64,000 bases of DNA from Undibacterium hunanense (GTDB lineage: Bacteria > Pseudomonadota > Gammaproteobacteria > Burkholderiales > Burkholderiaceae_D). The DNA is taken from the NCBI RefSeq assembly GCF_014284335.1, contig NZ_JACOGF010000008.1:1-64000 (forward strand), given 5' to 3'. Position 1 is the stretch's first letter. Each line of letters opens with the position of its first letter. Below are positions 46,139 through 56,362 of this stretch, piece by piece. The position numbers and the translations under genes were made by a program. Under the pieces are notes generated by a model, which was not told the origin of the DNA, made no database searches, and saw only the letters and a program-made list of their open reading frames with translations.

Positions 46139-47782
46139 TTAAGCCATGCTGATGCGATTGCGGCCACTTTGCTTGGATACATACATGGCTGCATCGGCGG
46201 CATCAATCAATTCGTCGGCATCGGTGGTTGATTCCAGATCAGCTACACCGCCAGAAAAACTGACTCCGAAATGACCATTTTCACAATGCTGCTGTATCTT
46301 GGTAAATGCGACCCGTACCTGATCCAGTACCTTGCGCGCCATGGTCGCAGTGGTGTCAGGGAAGATCACGGCAAATTCTTCGCCGCCGTAACGTCCAACG
46401 ATATCACTGCGGCGCAGGCGTTGGCGCAGCAGGCGTGCCAGCGTGCGCAAAACCTGGTCACCGGCTGGATGGCCATAGGTATCATTGATTTCCTTGAAGT
46501 GATCAAGGTCTATCATCGCCAGCGCCAATGGTGCGCCATTGCGACCGGCTTGCGATATCTCGGCGGCCAGTTGCTCCTTGATGGCAGTATGGTTGTAGAG
46601 ACCAGTCAAACCATCGCGCATGATCAGGGCGCGCAGGGAACGATAGCGCTCTGCCCGGCTGGACAATGATGATTTCAGATATTCTGGCGCGACCGGCTTG
46701 GTGATGAAATCATCGGCACCGGCACGTACGGCATCCAGCTGCTTGGTACGATCAGCCTCGCTGGACAAGAACACAATGGGGACATCAACATAGGAATTAT
46801 CCTGACGTATCATGCGCGACAATTCAACCCCGTTACAGACCGGCATATAGACATCCATCAACACCAGTTCGGGACGAAAATCAGTCATCACCGTCAATAG
46901 CTGGGTAGGGTCGTTCAGCAAGTAAACGTTCATGCCTGCATCACGCAGAATTGCACCGTAAAACTTCGAGGTAACGGCGTCATCATCAATGATTAGCACG
47001 CGGTAGCTCTTGTTTTCATTGAGCTGCAGGATGCCTTCTATGCGTTCGGTCAGGGCTACCACATCGACCGGTTTGGTAAAATAACCGTCACCGCTGGCAC
47101 GTACGGCCAGCAAACGCGAATCAAAACTGCTGGAACGCGAAACGAACACGGTAGGAATGCGGAAACGTTCTATCTGCTTGATACGGGCGATTTCTTCTGC
47201 GCCAGCGACCTTGCCTTCAGGGAAGCTGAGTTCAATCACGATCACGTGCGGGCGTCTGGTGGCCACTGCCGCCGCCAATGCCCGCAAATGGTTCATACGT
47301 ACGACTTCATAGCCGAAATGTTCAAGCTGATCAGTAATTTCCTGATTTTGCGCTTCGTCCTCATCCACCAGATAAATCAGGTGGGGGTCGCTGACATGCC
47401 GGTCTTCTTCCTGCACGCTCTCTGCCACACCATTCACTGGTGTGGTGTCATGCTTCAGGGCATAGTCAAAATAACGGTTCATGTCGGCGGAATAGGCATT
47501 CAGCTCTCCCACCGTCCAGGGCTTGCCTTCCAGATGCGGCTTGAGCACGGATTCAAAAACCCGGGCTTGCGAGCCGATTTCGGCAAAACCGAATGTCCCG
47601 GCAGAACCGGCCATGGTATGCAAGTGCCGGTGCAGGACGATCATGGCTTCCTTGTCGTCCGGACGGTCTTGCACAGCCTGCAGGGTGCTCAGGATTTCTT
47701 GTATTTTTGACGGTAGTTTCTGCAAGAAAACGGCTTCAAGGGCACGCAGCTTTTCTTGCAGGCTATCATTTTTGTCTGACAT
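46139..47782 (-). CDS. Hpt-receiver-receiver diguanylate cyclase
   Basis: A 547-residue soluble signalling protein. An Hpt domain has His55 (HRHLHTMAGSAG). Receiver 1 (about 134-250) has Glu184 in place of the phospho-Asp (IVIELSFPEG) but keeps FTKPV. Receiver 2 (about 260-375) is canonical, with Asp310 (LVLMDVYMP). The GGDEF domain has an active-type GGEEF (466-470) and an RxxD inhibition site (457-460), so it should make cyclic di-GMP with product control. It directly abuts the upstream receiver gene (stop TAG then ATG), its likely phosphorelay partner. Confidence 0.93.
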   Translation of the reverse strand: MSDKNDSLQEKLRALEAVFLQKLPSKIQEILSTLQAVQDRPDDKEAMIVLHRHLHTMAGSAGTFGFAEIGSQARVFESVLKPHLEGKPWTVGELNAYSADMNRYFDYALKHDTTPVNGVAESVQEEDRHVSDPHLIYLVDEDEAQNQEITDQLEHFGYEVVRMNHLRALAAAVATRRPHVIVIELSFPEGKVAGAEEIARIKQIERFRIPTVFVSRSSSFDSRLLAVRASGDGYFTKPVDVVALTERIEGILQLNENKSYRVLIIDDDAVTSKFYGAILRDAGMNVYLLNDPTQLLTVMTDFRPELVLMDVYMPVCNGVELSRMIRQDNSYVDVPIVFLSSEADRTKQLDAVRAGADDFITKPVAPEYLKSSLSSRAERYRSLRALIMRDGLTGLYNHTAIKEQLAAEISQAGRNGAPLALAMIDLDHFKEINDTYGHPAGDQVLRTLARLLRQRLRRSDIVGRYGGEEFAVIFPDTTATMARKVLDQVRVAFTKIQQHCENGHFGVSFSGGVADLESTTDADELIDAADAAMYVSKQSGRNRISMA

Positions 47783-48175
47783 CTACGGCTTCTCCTGCCA
47801 TAACTTACGCACCTGCGTCGATAGTTCCATGGGGTCAAATGGCTTGGCAATCACGCCTATGGCACCCAGTGACTTGTAAAATTCCATCTCGGTTGACTGT
47901 ACTTTGGCGGTCATGAAGATCACGGGCGTGGCCTGGGTCCCTGCCAGCTTGCGCAATTCAGCCAGCGTGGTCGGTCCATCCATGTTTGGCATCATGACAT
48001 CCAGCAGCAGCAGGTCAGGTACGAATCCACCACTGACTTCAGTAATGGCCTGGGCACCCGAACTGCAGGTTTTCAGGCTGAAACCACCAACAACCTCCAG
48101 CGCTATCTGGGCCACGGTTTGTATGTCAGCATCGTCTTCCACATACAGAATGTTGGCGAGCGTTGCAGAAGTCAT
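47783..48175 (-). CDS. Stand-alone response-regulator receiver
   Basis: A 130-residue single receiver: ILYVEDDADIQT, phospho-Asp in LLLLDVMMPNMDG, Thr in IFMTAK and Lys in VIAKPFDP. AAGGAGTAGCA gives a strong ribosome site. Its stop codon is immediately followed by the ATG of the Hpt-GGDEF gene, so the two are translated together and likely exchange phosphate through the Hpt domain. Confidence 0.94.
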   Translation of the reverse strand: MTSATLANILYVEDDADIQTVAQIALEVVGGFSLKTCSSGAQAITEVSGGFVPDLLLLDVMMPNMDGPTTLAELRKLAGTQATPVIFMTAKVQSTEMEFYKSLGAIGVIAKPFDPMELSTQVRKLWQEKP

Positions 48176-48587
48176 TGCTACTCCTTATTGCGATAGGTAA
48201 AACGGATGGTCTCAGGATAAATCAAGATTACTCGCAAAACAACAATAAATCCTGTTCATTATCAGGATAATCATCATTCAACGAGCCATCGGCAACAAGT
48301 CAGGGCTTAAATCCTTCTTTTTGTTTCCAAAATAAATGTATTTTTTGAAATAATTATTCACTTGTTCGCCAAGCAATCAAAATTATGATTGCCGCAAGGT
48401 AAGCAGTAAATAAACAGCAGCATCGCTTTTTGGGCATGTTGATGATCTGTAGCGCGCAAGCCAAAATGGCCAATACTACAAAATAACTGTTTTCCTGTTT
48501 TTGTGGGGACTTGATGTCGTTGTTTAAAAAAACACCGCCTTTGTAATATGATCTGGCGTCAAATTAAATGATTTTATAGGAGTTCTG
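48176..48587. promoter_or_regulatory. Divergent promoter region, receiver gene / M28 peptidase
   Basis: A gene-free 412 bp, AT-rich, between divergent genes. TAGGAG lies 7 bases before the peptidase ATG. TAATAT near 48544 could be a -10 box, but no convincing -35 partner was found. No repeat or RNA gene is visible. Confidence 0.45.
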
Positions 48588-50228
48588 ATGCGTCTCATGC
48601 TGATCGCCATATCCAGTATGGTTTTGAATTTTGCTGTAGCCAGCCATGTGGCTCAGGCGCAGCAAGTACAAGAAGCACCCTTGCGTGCGCATCTGGCATT
48701 TTTATCTGACGACTTGTTGGAAGGACGCGGTACCGGGCAGCGCGGCGGTGATATTGCAGTGCGCTACCTCGAAACACAAGCGGCAGCAATGGGTCTGGTA
48801 CAGATGCCGGGCGCAAATGGCTATCGCCAAACTGTGACGCTGGTCGGCAGCCAGACGCTTGGCAGTAGTCAACTCCGTTTTGAAACAAACAAGGCCGCAC
48901 TCACGCCAGTTCTGGGGACCGACATTGTGTATGGCTCGTCCAACGGCAAAGCTGACAATGATTTCGATGCGCCGCTGGTGTTTGTCGGCTACGGTGTGCG
49001 CGCGCCAGAAGAACACTGGGATGATTTCAAAGGAATCGATCTTAAAGGCAAATTGCTGATCATGATGGTCAACGACCCGCAGCCGAGCCTGGCGGAACCC
49101 AATCGCTTTGGCGGAAAGGCGCTCACCTATTATGGCCGCTGGACTTACAAGTTTGAAGAAGCCGCACGGCAAGGTGCCGCAGGTGTGCTATTGATACACA
49201 CTACGCCGTCAGCGAGCTATGCCTGGAACGTGCCACAGACATCTTTCAGCCACGAACGCTTTAGTCTTGGCAAGGATGGCAACAACGACAATAGCGGCAA
49301 TGCACTGGAAGGCTGGATACAGGAAGATAGTGCCAAAGCCTTGTTCGCTGCGGCAGGACAGGATTTGGATGCCTTGCGCGCACAGGCTGAAACCCGTGAA
49401 TTTAAACCTGTCGCAATCGATGCAAGGATTCATGTCAGCTTGCGCAGTAGCGTACGTAAAGTGGAGCAGCAAAACGTCATCGGTATGGTACCTGGCAAGG
49501 ACGCAAAACTGAAAGATCAGGCAGTGCTGTATTCCGCACACTGGGATCATCTGGGCATCGTGCAAGAACCCGGCAAACCTGCACAAATCTGGAATGGCGC
49601 GGTGGATAATGCTTCCGGTGCAGCTGCTTTGCTGGCCATGGCGCAGGCTGCGGTGACCCACCCGGCGAAACGCACGCAGATTTTCTTATGGCCTGCTGCG
49701 GAAGAACAGGGCTTGCTTGGCAGCGCATTTTACGTTCAATACCCATTATGGCCACTGGCAAAAACTGCGGCTGATCTCAATCTGGACAGCATGAATTTTG
49801 TCGGTAAAACGCAGGACATCGGCGTAGCAGGCAGTGAACACAGCAGCCTGTTTAACAGTGCCACATCCATTGCAAAGAAAATGGGCTTACGCATTGCGCC
49901 ATCTGTTCCCGATTTAGGTGGAGCCTTCTTTCGCGCCGATCATTTCAACTTTGTGCGGGCGGGTGTGCCAGCATTTAATGTCGGCTCTGCCGTGTTTTCT
50001 GGTGATGGATCGTTTGCCTTCGATCACGACGCAGAACAAGAAGCAGCACAAATGAAAGCGTTCAAAAAAGACTACCATACCCCGCGCGATCGTTACAACC
50101 CGGCATGGGATTTAAGCGGCATGGTACAACAGGCGCAATTTACCTTGAATCTGGGCTATGCGGTTGCTAACGATGCCGCATTGCCAGTCTGGAATAAGAA
50201 AGGGACGTACAGGCGTGTAGCGCGGTGA
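48588..50228 (+). CDS. Exported M28 family zinc metallopeptidase
   Basis: A 546-residue aminopeptidase-like enzyme. The signal peptide ends near VAQAQ. A PA-type insert (about 125-265) sits before the catalytic domain. Zinc ligands follow the M28 order: His318 and Asp320 in SAHWDHLG, Asp in GAVDNASGA, Glu-Glu in PAAEEQG, Asp in LNLDSMN and His in YHTPRDR. It is expected to trim N-terminal residues from peptides in the periplasm or outside. It converges with the DUF748 gene. Confidence 0.92.
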   Translation: MRLMLIAISSMVLNFAVASHVAQAQQVQEAPLRAHLAFLSDDLLEGRGTGQRGGDIAVRYLETQAAAMGLVQMPGANGYRQTVTLVGSQTLGSSQLRFETNKAALTPVLGTDIVYGSSNGKADNDFDAPLVFVGYGVRAPEEHWDDFKGIDLKGKLLIMMVNDPQPSLAEPNRFGGKALTYYGRWTYKFEEAARQGAAGVLLIHTTPSASYAWNVPQTSFSHERFSLGKDGNNDNSGNALEGWIQEDSAKALFAAAGQDLDALRAQAETREFKPVAIDARIHVSLRSSVRKVEQQNVIGMVPGKDAKLKDQAVLYSAHWDHLGIVQEPGKPAQIWNGAVDNASGAAALLAMAQAAVTHPAKRTQIFLWPAAEEQGLLGSAFYVQYPLWPLAKTAADLNLDSMNFVGKTQDIGVAGSEHSSLFNSATSIAKKMGLRIAPSVPDLGGAFFRADHFNFVRAGVPAFNVGSAVFSGDGSFAFDHDAEQEAAQMKAFKKDYHTPRDRYNPAWDLSGMVQQAQFTLNLGYAVANDAALPVWNKKGTYRRVAR

Positions 50229-50237
50229 CTGGCGTGC

Positions 50238-50269
50238 AGCGGGGGCGATGACTATCGACAGCACCCCCG
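50238..50269. terminator. Possible convergent terminator
   Basis: GCGGGGG (50238-50244) can pair with CCCCCGC (50263-50269) between the M28 and DUF748 genes. The loop is long and there is no T-run. Confidence 0.35.
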
Positions 50270-50288
50270 CATTGCTGCAAGTGCCCCC

Positions 50289-53200
50289 CTACTTCAAACT
50301 AAAATCCACCCGGTTCGGACTGCCTTTGTCCTTGATGCCATCTGCACTCAGTTTAGGGGCGATCAGGAACAGTCTTTCACGCTCGACACCTGATACATCT
50401 TCCAAATAATCACGCACGGCATCGGCACGTTTCTGTGCCAGGCTGCGCAAGGCATCCGGGGTGACCTGGGTGTTGGCGAGTATCATTTTTTCAGCTTCTG
50501 CGGTTGGCAGGGTCTTAGCCATGCCTATGGCATTGCGTGGCTTGGTGAATTTTTCTGCCTGATAGACTTCTTCTACATACCTGGCTTTTTCTGCGTCCGT
50601 GATGACGATATCGTCTTTCTTGACGGTGCGGTCTTTCTGGTGCACGTCTTTCCATTTCAGTTCACGCATTTTTTGCAACAACAAGATCTGGCGTATGCCA
50701 TCGGAATCCGTTGCCGGTTCGACGCGGCCTATGATGTCCAGCTTCAGGCCGCTGCGGTTTTTGAGTGCCTTGGCCAGATTGTCGAGCTTGGCGGTAGCGG
50801 CAGGGGTCAGGCTGGTTTGTCCAGGTAAAAATTCGGTATAGGCCAGTTCTTCGCCGCCGCCAAACATAGAACCCAGCAAGGCAAACGGCGATGTCACCGC
50901 CTTGGTGATGATGTTGACAAACACCTTGAAGATAATTCCGCCGACGGAAAACTGCGGATCAGACAAAGAACCGGTGATCGGCAGGTTAATCGCAATGCGA
51001 CCCTGGTTATCACGCAACAGGGCTACTGCCAGCATGACTGGCAGCTTGGTCGCCGTCGGGCTTTCTACCCGTTCACCAAAGGTCAACTGGTCAAGCCGCA
51101 CATCATTTTCTGCCTGCAATTGCTGATTTTCTATGCGATAGGCTACCTGCATGGACAGCTTGCCTTTTTCGATGACATAGCCAGCATACTTGGCGGCATA
51201 CGGTGTCAGCCGGGTCAGTTCCAGCCCGTTGGTGCTGGCTTTGACATCCATGAAGACAGGATTGGATAGTGGATTCAGAGTGCCGGAAATCACCAGCGGG
51301 GCATCATCATCCACCTTGCCAGTCAATTCTATGGTGGCGGGTTGTGGATTGTCAGAGGCAATTGCACCAATGGTGCCGGCAACCCCGGTCAGGTTGGCGC
51401 TGTAGTTGGGCTTGACGAAGTTGTCGGTGAAGTTGACATTGCCGCCCTTTAACGTGGTCTGGGCTATGCGTATCACGACAGGATTGGCTTTTTCCGGCTT
51501 GGCTGGCAAAGGTACGGTGACAATCGTCGTGGTCGCCGTCTTGCTGGTGACGGGTTTGGCTGCAGCATCATCTGCTTGTGCCACGGGCGTTGCTGGCACT
51601 GCTGATACTGCTGACAATGCGGCGTCACCCTCTTCCGCATCAGCCTTCTTGGTGCTGAGTATGGTCTGGATATTCAGTTTGCCTTTGGCAGACAGGATGG
51701 CGCGTGCATAGAAATCATTGAGTGCCAGTTTTTTCAGGGTCACCAGTTGTTTGTCGCCACCAATCTGGGCACTGATGCCTTCCATGGCGATGTTTTTCCA
51801 TTCGAGGAAATCTTCATCGGCACCGTTTTCCAGCAGGTGGAAATCATTCAGCGCCAGCATACCCTCATAATTGATCTGCCTGCTATTGTCGAGCACATTA
51901 TTCAGATTCAGTTTGCCTTTGATATCTGCACGCCCGCGTGTCAGAGCCGCATTCACATACGGCGATACATAAGGGAACAAGGCGGATACCGGCAAACCCT
52001 GCCCATCCAGGTTCAAACTGATACTTTTCAACTGGGCGGAAGCTGTCGCATCCAGACTGAGTCTGGATTTTTTTCCTATATTCGTCACCAGATTCATTTT
52101 GACCGGCTGCGACATATCACTACTGAGTTTTTCTACATGCAGATTAAAGGCATCCAGTTTTATCTTTACTTCTGGTGACATGAATTTATCGTTGAAGCTG
52201 ACAGCACTGTCCTTGAAATCCAGGCTGGCAAGATTAACTTTCCAGACAGCCGTAGCTGTCGTGCCAGCCTTGCTGGCTGTAGCAATATCTGCTACAGGTG
52301 CAGTTGGGGTGACGCTGGTACTACTATTGCTAGTACCACTGGCACTGCTGCTGATACTGCTGGTGCCAGCGCTGGATTTCAGCCATTTCTTCAGATTCAA
52401 TACGGCTTGCTCATCCCGTCGCACATCCGTCACCAGGCCGTCAAACAGTACGCTGCCTATATTGACTTGCTTGCTTTCCATGTTCAGGGTCAGTTTATCT
52501 ACCGTCAATGCTTTCAGGTTGAAACTGCCATCGTCGACAGACTTGGGTTTGATAGCGAACTGGCTGAGTTTCATACCCAGATCATCGACTTGCACCAGGC
52601 CTTTTTGCACTTGCAATTGTGCATTCACATCAAATTTCCCGCTGACGCTCGCGAGTAAATAATTGCTCAGCAAAGGCTGATAAGTAGCCAAGGACCATGA
52701 ACTTAAAGCCAGTTGTGCTTTTGCCGTGCCAATCAGCGGCTGCATCTCGCCTTCCAGTTTCAGGCTTTCATCATTTTCGCCGTTGAGTGCAAACTTGAAC
52801 ACGGCAGCCTTGGCGTCAGTTGCAGACGACAAACCACGCGCTGTCAGGCTGATATCTTTCAGGTTGACGGTCTGTGCAGGATTGGCGTGCCTGGCATCAC
52901 GGAAATGCAACATCCCTTTTGACAGCTGCAGTTCTGCCAATTGCTGCACGGCAGCGACCGGCTTTGCTACGCTCACAGCTGTGGACGATGCTGAAACAGC
53001 AGCCACCGCTGGCGCTATGGCACTCTTATTATTTGATTTGCTGTCTTTGGCTGGGATGGCTGGTGTGCTGGCATTAGCAGGAGTCGCCAGGCTGGCCCAG
53101 TTCAACTGGCCCTGCTGATTGATATCCAGCCAGATTTCCGGTGCTGACAATTCCAGCTTGCTGATGCTGGCTGCGGCCGTCATGACATTGACTTGCTTGA

Positions 53201-54122
53201 GCTGCGCATGCAGGCTGGCCAGTTTCAGCAAAGGTGCATCAGTCTTGTCATTGACGTGTACTTCATCCAGATGTACATCGCCTGCCAGCAATAATTCTGA
53301 ATGGGCATTTTTGCGACTGAAAATCAGATCCAGTTTGGTCGACAATTTTGCGCTCTGGATTTGTACCGGCAGCGCCACCGGCACATACGGCAGGTACTGG
53401 GTCAGGTCCAGTTTATCCAGGTCTATCGCCAGAGAGGTATCCAGGCTGTTGGTAAATGGCCTGGCCCTGCCCTTCAGGACAAAATTCGATCCATTTACTT
53501 TGGCCGACAGCATGGGTTCGACAAAGCTTTCCACCTGATTCGGGAAATTGGACACAAAGGGCACGCCGATCTGTAGCGCTTCAACCTTGAATTGTTCCTT
53601 GACGACCTTGTCGTCGATATCGATCTTGCCGTCTGCCACCTGCAGGTTGGCCAGTGAAAAGCGTGCCTGGGAATCGCTCTTGGGCATAGCCGCGATTTTA
53701 TCGAGAATATCGCTGAAGTTATACCGACCATAGCCTTCACCCGAGGTGCGAATGATGTGTACATAAGGCTCGGTAACCCTGACTTCATCAACAATCAGCG
53801 CCTGACGGAACAGGGATGCCAGCGACAGGTTCAACACCAGTTCTTTGACTTTGACTGCGGGGGTGCGCTGGTCGGCTTCATACAGACTCAAGCCTTCTAT
53901 CGTCAGTGCCAGGCGGAAAGGTGAAAAGCGGATATCGGTCATCTCCAGCTTGCGACCGATCTGCTGCTGCACTTCTTCAGTCGCAATGCGTTTGACCACA
54001 CCCGGCAGGAAGGCCCAGCTCAACACCGCCAGCAATAACAGCAAACCAAAGAAACCCATTGCCCAACGGCCCAGATGCCAGCGCTGATTGGCATTCGTGA
54101 TTTTTTGCTTTACTGTTGTCAT
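50289..54122 (-). CDS. DUF748 (AsmA-like) large envelope protein
   Basis: A 1277-residue protein from ATG 54122; an upstream in-frame start at 54230 is unlikely. One N-terminal membrane anchor (FFGLLLLLAVLSWAFLPG) is followed by repeated beta-rich AsmA/DUF748 segments with low-complexity Ala/Thr/Ser linkers (for example near 52300 and 51550). The C-terminus has an OmpA-like stretch (FLPGQTSLTPAATAKLDNLA). AsmA-like proteins bridge the envelope and are implicated in phospholipid transport. The ribosome site is weak. It lies downstream of hutI but is separated by the MITE-like element. Confidence 0.88.
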   Translation of the reverse strand: MTTVKQKITNANQRWHLGRWAMGFFGLLLLLAVLSWAFLPGVVKRIATEEVQQQIGRKLEMTDIRFSPFRLALTIEGLSLYEADQRTPAVKVKELVLNLSLASLFRQALIVDEVRVTEPYVHIIRTSGEGYGRYNFSDILDKIAAMPKSDSQARFSLANLQVADGKIDIDDKVVKEQFKVEALQIGVPFVSNFPNQVESFVEPMLSAKVNGSNFVLKGRARPFTNSLDTSLAIDLDKLDLTQYLPYVPVALPVQIQSAKLSTKLDLIFSRKNAHSELLLAGDVHLDEVHVNDKTDAPLLKLASLHAQLKQVNVMTAAASISKLELSAPEIWLDINQQGQLNWASLATPANASTPAIPAKDSKSNNKSAIAPAVAAVSASSTAVSVAKPVAAVQQLAELQLSKGMLHFRDARHANPAQTVNLKDISLTARGLSSATDAKAAVFKFALNGENDESLKLEGEMQPLIGTAKAQLALSSWSLATYQPLLSNYLLASVSGKFDVNAQLQVQKGLVQVDDLGMKLSQFAIKPKSVDDGSFNLKALTVDKLTLNMESKQVNIGSVLFDGLVTDVRRDEQAVLNLKKWLKSSAGTSSISSSASGTSNSSTSVTPTAPVADIATASKAGTTATAVWKVNLASLDFKDSAVSFNDKFMSPEVKIKLDAFNLHVEKLSSDMSQPVKMNLVTNIGKKSRLSLDATASAQLKSISLNLDGQGLPVSALFPYVSPYVNAALTRGRADIKGKLNLNNVLDNSRQINYEGMLALNDFHLLENGADEDFLEWKNIAMEGISAQIGGDKQLVTLKKLALNDFYARAILSAKGKLNIQTILSTKKADAEEGDAALSAVSAVPATPVAQADDAAAKPVTSKTATTTIVTVPLPAKPEKANPVVIRIAQTTLKGGNVNFTDNFVKPNYSANLTGVAGTIGAIASDNPQPATIELTGKVDDDAPLVISGTLNPLSNPVFMDVKASTNGLELTRLTPYAAKYAGYVIEKGKLSMQVAYRIENQQLQAENDVRLDQLTFGERVESPTATKLPVMLAVALLRDNQGRIAINLPITGSLSDPQFSVGGIIFKVFVNIITKAVTSPFALLGSMFGGGEELAYTEFLPGQTSLTPAATAKLDNLAKALKNRSGLKLDIIGRVEPATDSDGIRQILLLQKMRELKWKDVHQKDRTVKKDDIVITDAEKARYVEEVYQAEKFTKPRNAIGMAKTLPTAEAEKMILANTQVTPDALRSLAQKRADAVRDYLEDVSGVERERLFLIAPKLSADGIKDKGSPNRVDFSLK

Positions 54123-54246
54123 GATCAATTCTTTGCTTGTGTCTACCTGAACAACATTATAGTCGCCACGGGCAATGATAGGCAGGGAAGCAAGAGAAAA
54201 CCCCGTCTGAACGGGGTTAAAGAATGTCAATCAGCAAAGAAATTTC

Positions 54247-54423
54247 TAAGAACCTGTTTACGATCTGTAGCGAGCCCGCGTCAACGGGATCAGCGGGGTC
54301 AGGGTAACTAAGAGCAGCGCAAAAAGCGGAATGTACTCTAAGTACATGAGCATTTTGAGCAGCGCATGAGCCTCGCGTGATCTCTGATTGCGCCCGCGCA
54401 GTAAGATCGTGAACAGGTTCTAA
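54247..54423 (+). mobile_element. MITE-like element, copy 2
   Basis: About 175 bp bounded by GAACCTGTTTACGATCT (54250-54266) and AGATCGTGAACAGGTTC (54404-54420), an inverted pair with one mismatch. The interior carries a GTACTCTAAGTAC hairpin and matches the reverse complement of the element at 8022-8174, with small indels. There is no reading frame for a transposase. Its right end supplies the hutI stop codon. Confidence 0.72.
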
Positions 54424-55640
54424 CACACCATGCCAGCAAAAACCTTGGCCTGCGCCGGATTGCCTGCGATGTGGTAAGCCAGATCGGCAGGTCTGGCGAT
54501 GGCCCACAAGGCAAAATCGGCTGCCTTGCCAACTTCCAGGCTGCCAATTTCTGTGCCTACACCCAGCGCACGGGCGGCATGACAGGTTACGCCCTGCAAG
54601 GCTTCCAGCGGGGTCATGCGAAACAGGGTGCATGCCATATTCATGGTCAGCAACAATGAAGTCATGGGGGAAGTACCGGGATTGCAATCCGTTGCCAGCG
54701 CAATGGGTACTGCAGCCGTACGCAATGCAGCCAGTGGCGGATATTTGGTCTCGCGCAAAAAATAAAAAGCCCCTGGCAAGAGCACAGCCACCGTGCCACT
54801 CGCGGCCATGGCGGCAATGCCCTCATCCGACAGGTATTCGAGATGGTCGGCAGACAGGCCCTGGTACTTTGCTGTCAAGGCTGCCCCGCCCTGATCAGAC
54901 AACTGCTCGGCATGCAGTTTGACTGGCAGGCCCAGTGCCTGTGCCGCCTGGAACACGCGTTCAGTCTGGGCTGGAGTGAAACCTATCTTTTCACAAAACA
55001 CATCAACGGCATCGACCAGGCCCTCGGCCACCAGGGCCGACAACATCAGTGTACATACCAGGTCGATGTAATCGTCGGCCCTGCCTGCATATTCTGGAGG
55101 CAAGGCATGTGCGCCTAAAAACGTGGTTTTGACACGCACCGGAAATTCACGCCCTATGCGTCTGGCCACCCGCAGTATGCGTGCCTCGGTTTCAAGATCC
55201 AGGCCATAGCCGGATTTGATTTCCAGCGTGGTCACGCCTTCGGCCAGCATGGCATGCAGACGTGGCAGGCTGGCTGCCAGCAATTCATCTTCGGTTGCGG
55301 CACGGGTGGCGCGCACGGTGGCATTGATGCCGCCGCCCTGCCTGGCGATGTCTTCATAGGCGACGCCGTTCAGGCGTGCTTCAAATTCATTACTGCGATT
55401 GCCTGCGTAGACCAGATGGGTATGGCAATCAATCAGACCGGGTGTCAGCCAGCAGCCTTTGCCATCATGAGTTTTGGTCGTGGCATAGCCCGCTGGCAGT
55501 TCAGCCTGCAAACCCAGCCAAGCAATCCTGCCATCCTTGACGGCAATGGCTGCATCTTTGATTTCTGCATAGCCATCAGTCATGCAGGCCAGGTGCACAT
55601 TGATCCACAAACTGTCCCAGGATGATTCTATTTGCGCCAT
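54420..55640 (-). CDS. hutI: Imidazolonepropionase
   Basis: A 406-residue amidohydrolase that opens imidazolone propionate to N-formimino-L-glutamate, the third step of histidine breakdown. The metal site is seen in [13 protein letters not shown] (HxH), with [21 protein letters not shown] and [10 protein letters not shown] further on. The last codon is TGT, followed by a TAG that lies in the MITE-like end, so the C-terminus was probably shortened or reset by insertion. Its ATG overlaps the hutD TGA (TGATG). Confidence 0.96.
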   Translation of the reverse strand: MAQIESSWDSLWINVHLACMTDGYAEIKDAAIAVKDGRIAWLGLQAELPAGYATTKTHDGKGCWLTPGLIDCHTHLVYAGNRSNEFEARLNGVAYEDIARQGGGINATVRATRAATEDELLAASLPRLHAMLAEGVTTLEIKSGYGLDLETEARILRVARRIGREFPVRVKTTFLGAHALPPEYAGRADDYIDLVCTLMLSALVAEGLVDAVDVFCEKIGFTPAQTERVFQAAQALGLPVKLHAEQLSDQGGAALTAKYQGLSADHLEYLSDEGIAAMAASGTVAVLLPGAFYFLRETKYPPLAALRTAAVPIALATDCNPGTSPMTSLLLTMNMACTLFRMTPLEALQGVTCHAARALGVGTEIGSLEVGKAADFALWAIARPADLAYHIAGNPAQAKVFAGMVC

Positions 55641-56248
55641 CAGCTGTCACCCATATTCAGAAATTGTATACGCATCATATACAGCACTGCCCCTTCACTA
55701 GCATGCAGGTTCAGGCGTATGCCGCCGTGTTCATGCTCTTCATCAAACAGGCAGCAATCATAATCTTGCAAGACTTCACCCGTGGACAGACGGGCACTGC
55801 CCTCTGCACAAAACAGCAAGAGCTGCTGGGCATCATTGGCTTCGATGAAATGGCTGCCGGCTTCCAGTCTTTGCATGTGGTGGGTGCAGACATCACGCCG
55901 CGTCATCATGTTCAAATCCAGCACTGTGCCATGTAAGAGTTCGGCATTGATCGGGGTTTCGCCTTGAAACTGATGCGGCAGGCTGTCTTTTTTCAGGAAT
56001 ATGCTGCCGCCATGGCTTTGCTCGCTATCGCCATGCAAAATCAGGCCATCGCCTGACAATATCGCCAGCGTCCGGTCAATCTGGCTGAAATGAGAAAACG
56101 GGCCATTGCTGCTGACTTCAGCCGTACTCAAGCGCCAGACAAAATGATCCAGGCTGGCACCAGATGGAAAAATCGCCAGCTCAGTCGTGCTGCCACCGCC
56201 ATTTTTCCATGGCATGGTTTGATAATCCTGTCTTGTCCACTTACGCAT
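55640..56248 (-). CDS. hutD: HutD family protein
   Basis: A 202-residue cupin-fold protein of the hut operon. The opening [20 protein letters not shown] and [17 protein letters not shown] are typical. HutD is thought to bind a hut intermediate and moderate pathway flux; no catalytic role is established. ATG 56248 is chosen over the upstream TTG because it matches the family start. It overlaps hutI. Confidence 0.93.
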   Translation of the reverse strand: MRKWTRQDYQTMPWKNGGGSTTELAIFPSGASLDHFVWRLSTAEVSSNGPFSHFSQIDRTLAILSGDGLILHGDSEQSHGGSIFLKKDSLPHQFQGETPINAELLHGTVLDLNMMTRRDVCTHHMQRLEAGSHFIEANDAQQLLLFCAEGSARLSTGEVLQDYDCCLFDEEHEHGGIRLNLHASEGAVLYMMRIQFLNMGDS

Positions 56249-56297
56249 AGTTTTCAAAAATGGTGAGGCAAATTGGCAGCGCAACAGAATGCACAGG

Positions 56298-56324
56298 GTG
56301 GCTTCTTCAAACTGAAGAAGCCAC
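56298..56324 (-). promoter_or_regulatory. Intercistronic hairpin between hutH and hutD
   Basis: A perfect stem GTGGCTTCTTC (56298-56308) and GAAGAAGCCAC (56314-56324). It lacks a T-run on the minus strand, so it is more likely a processing or stability hairpin than a terminator. Confidence 0.65.
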
Positions 56325-56362
56325 TATCTTATTTCGCCCCAAATAGAGGCTCAAATACAAGT

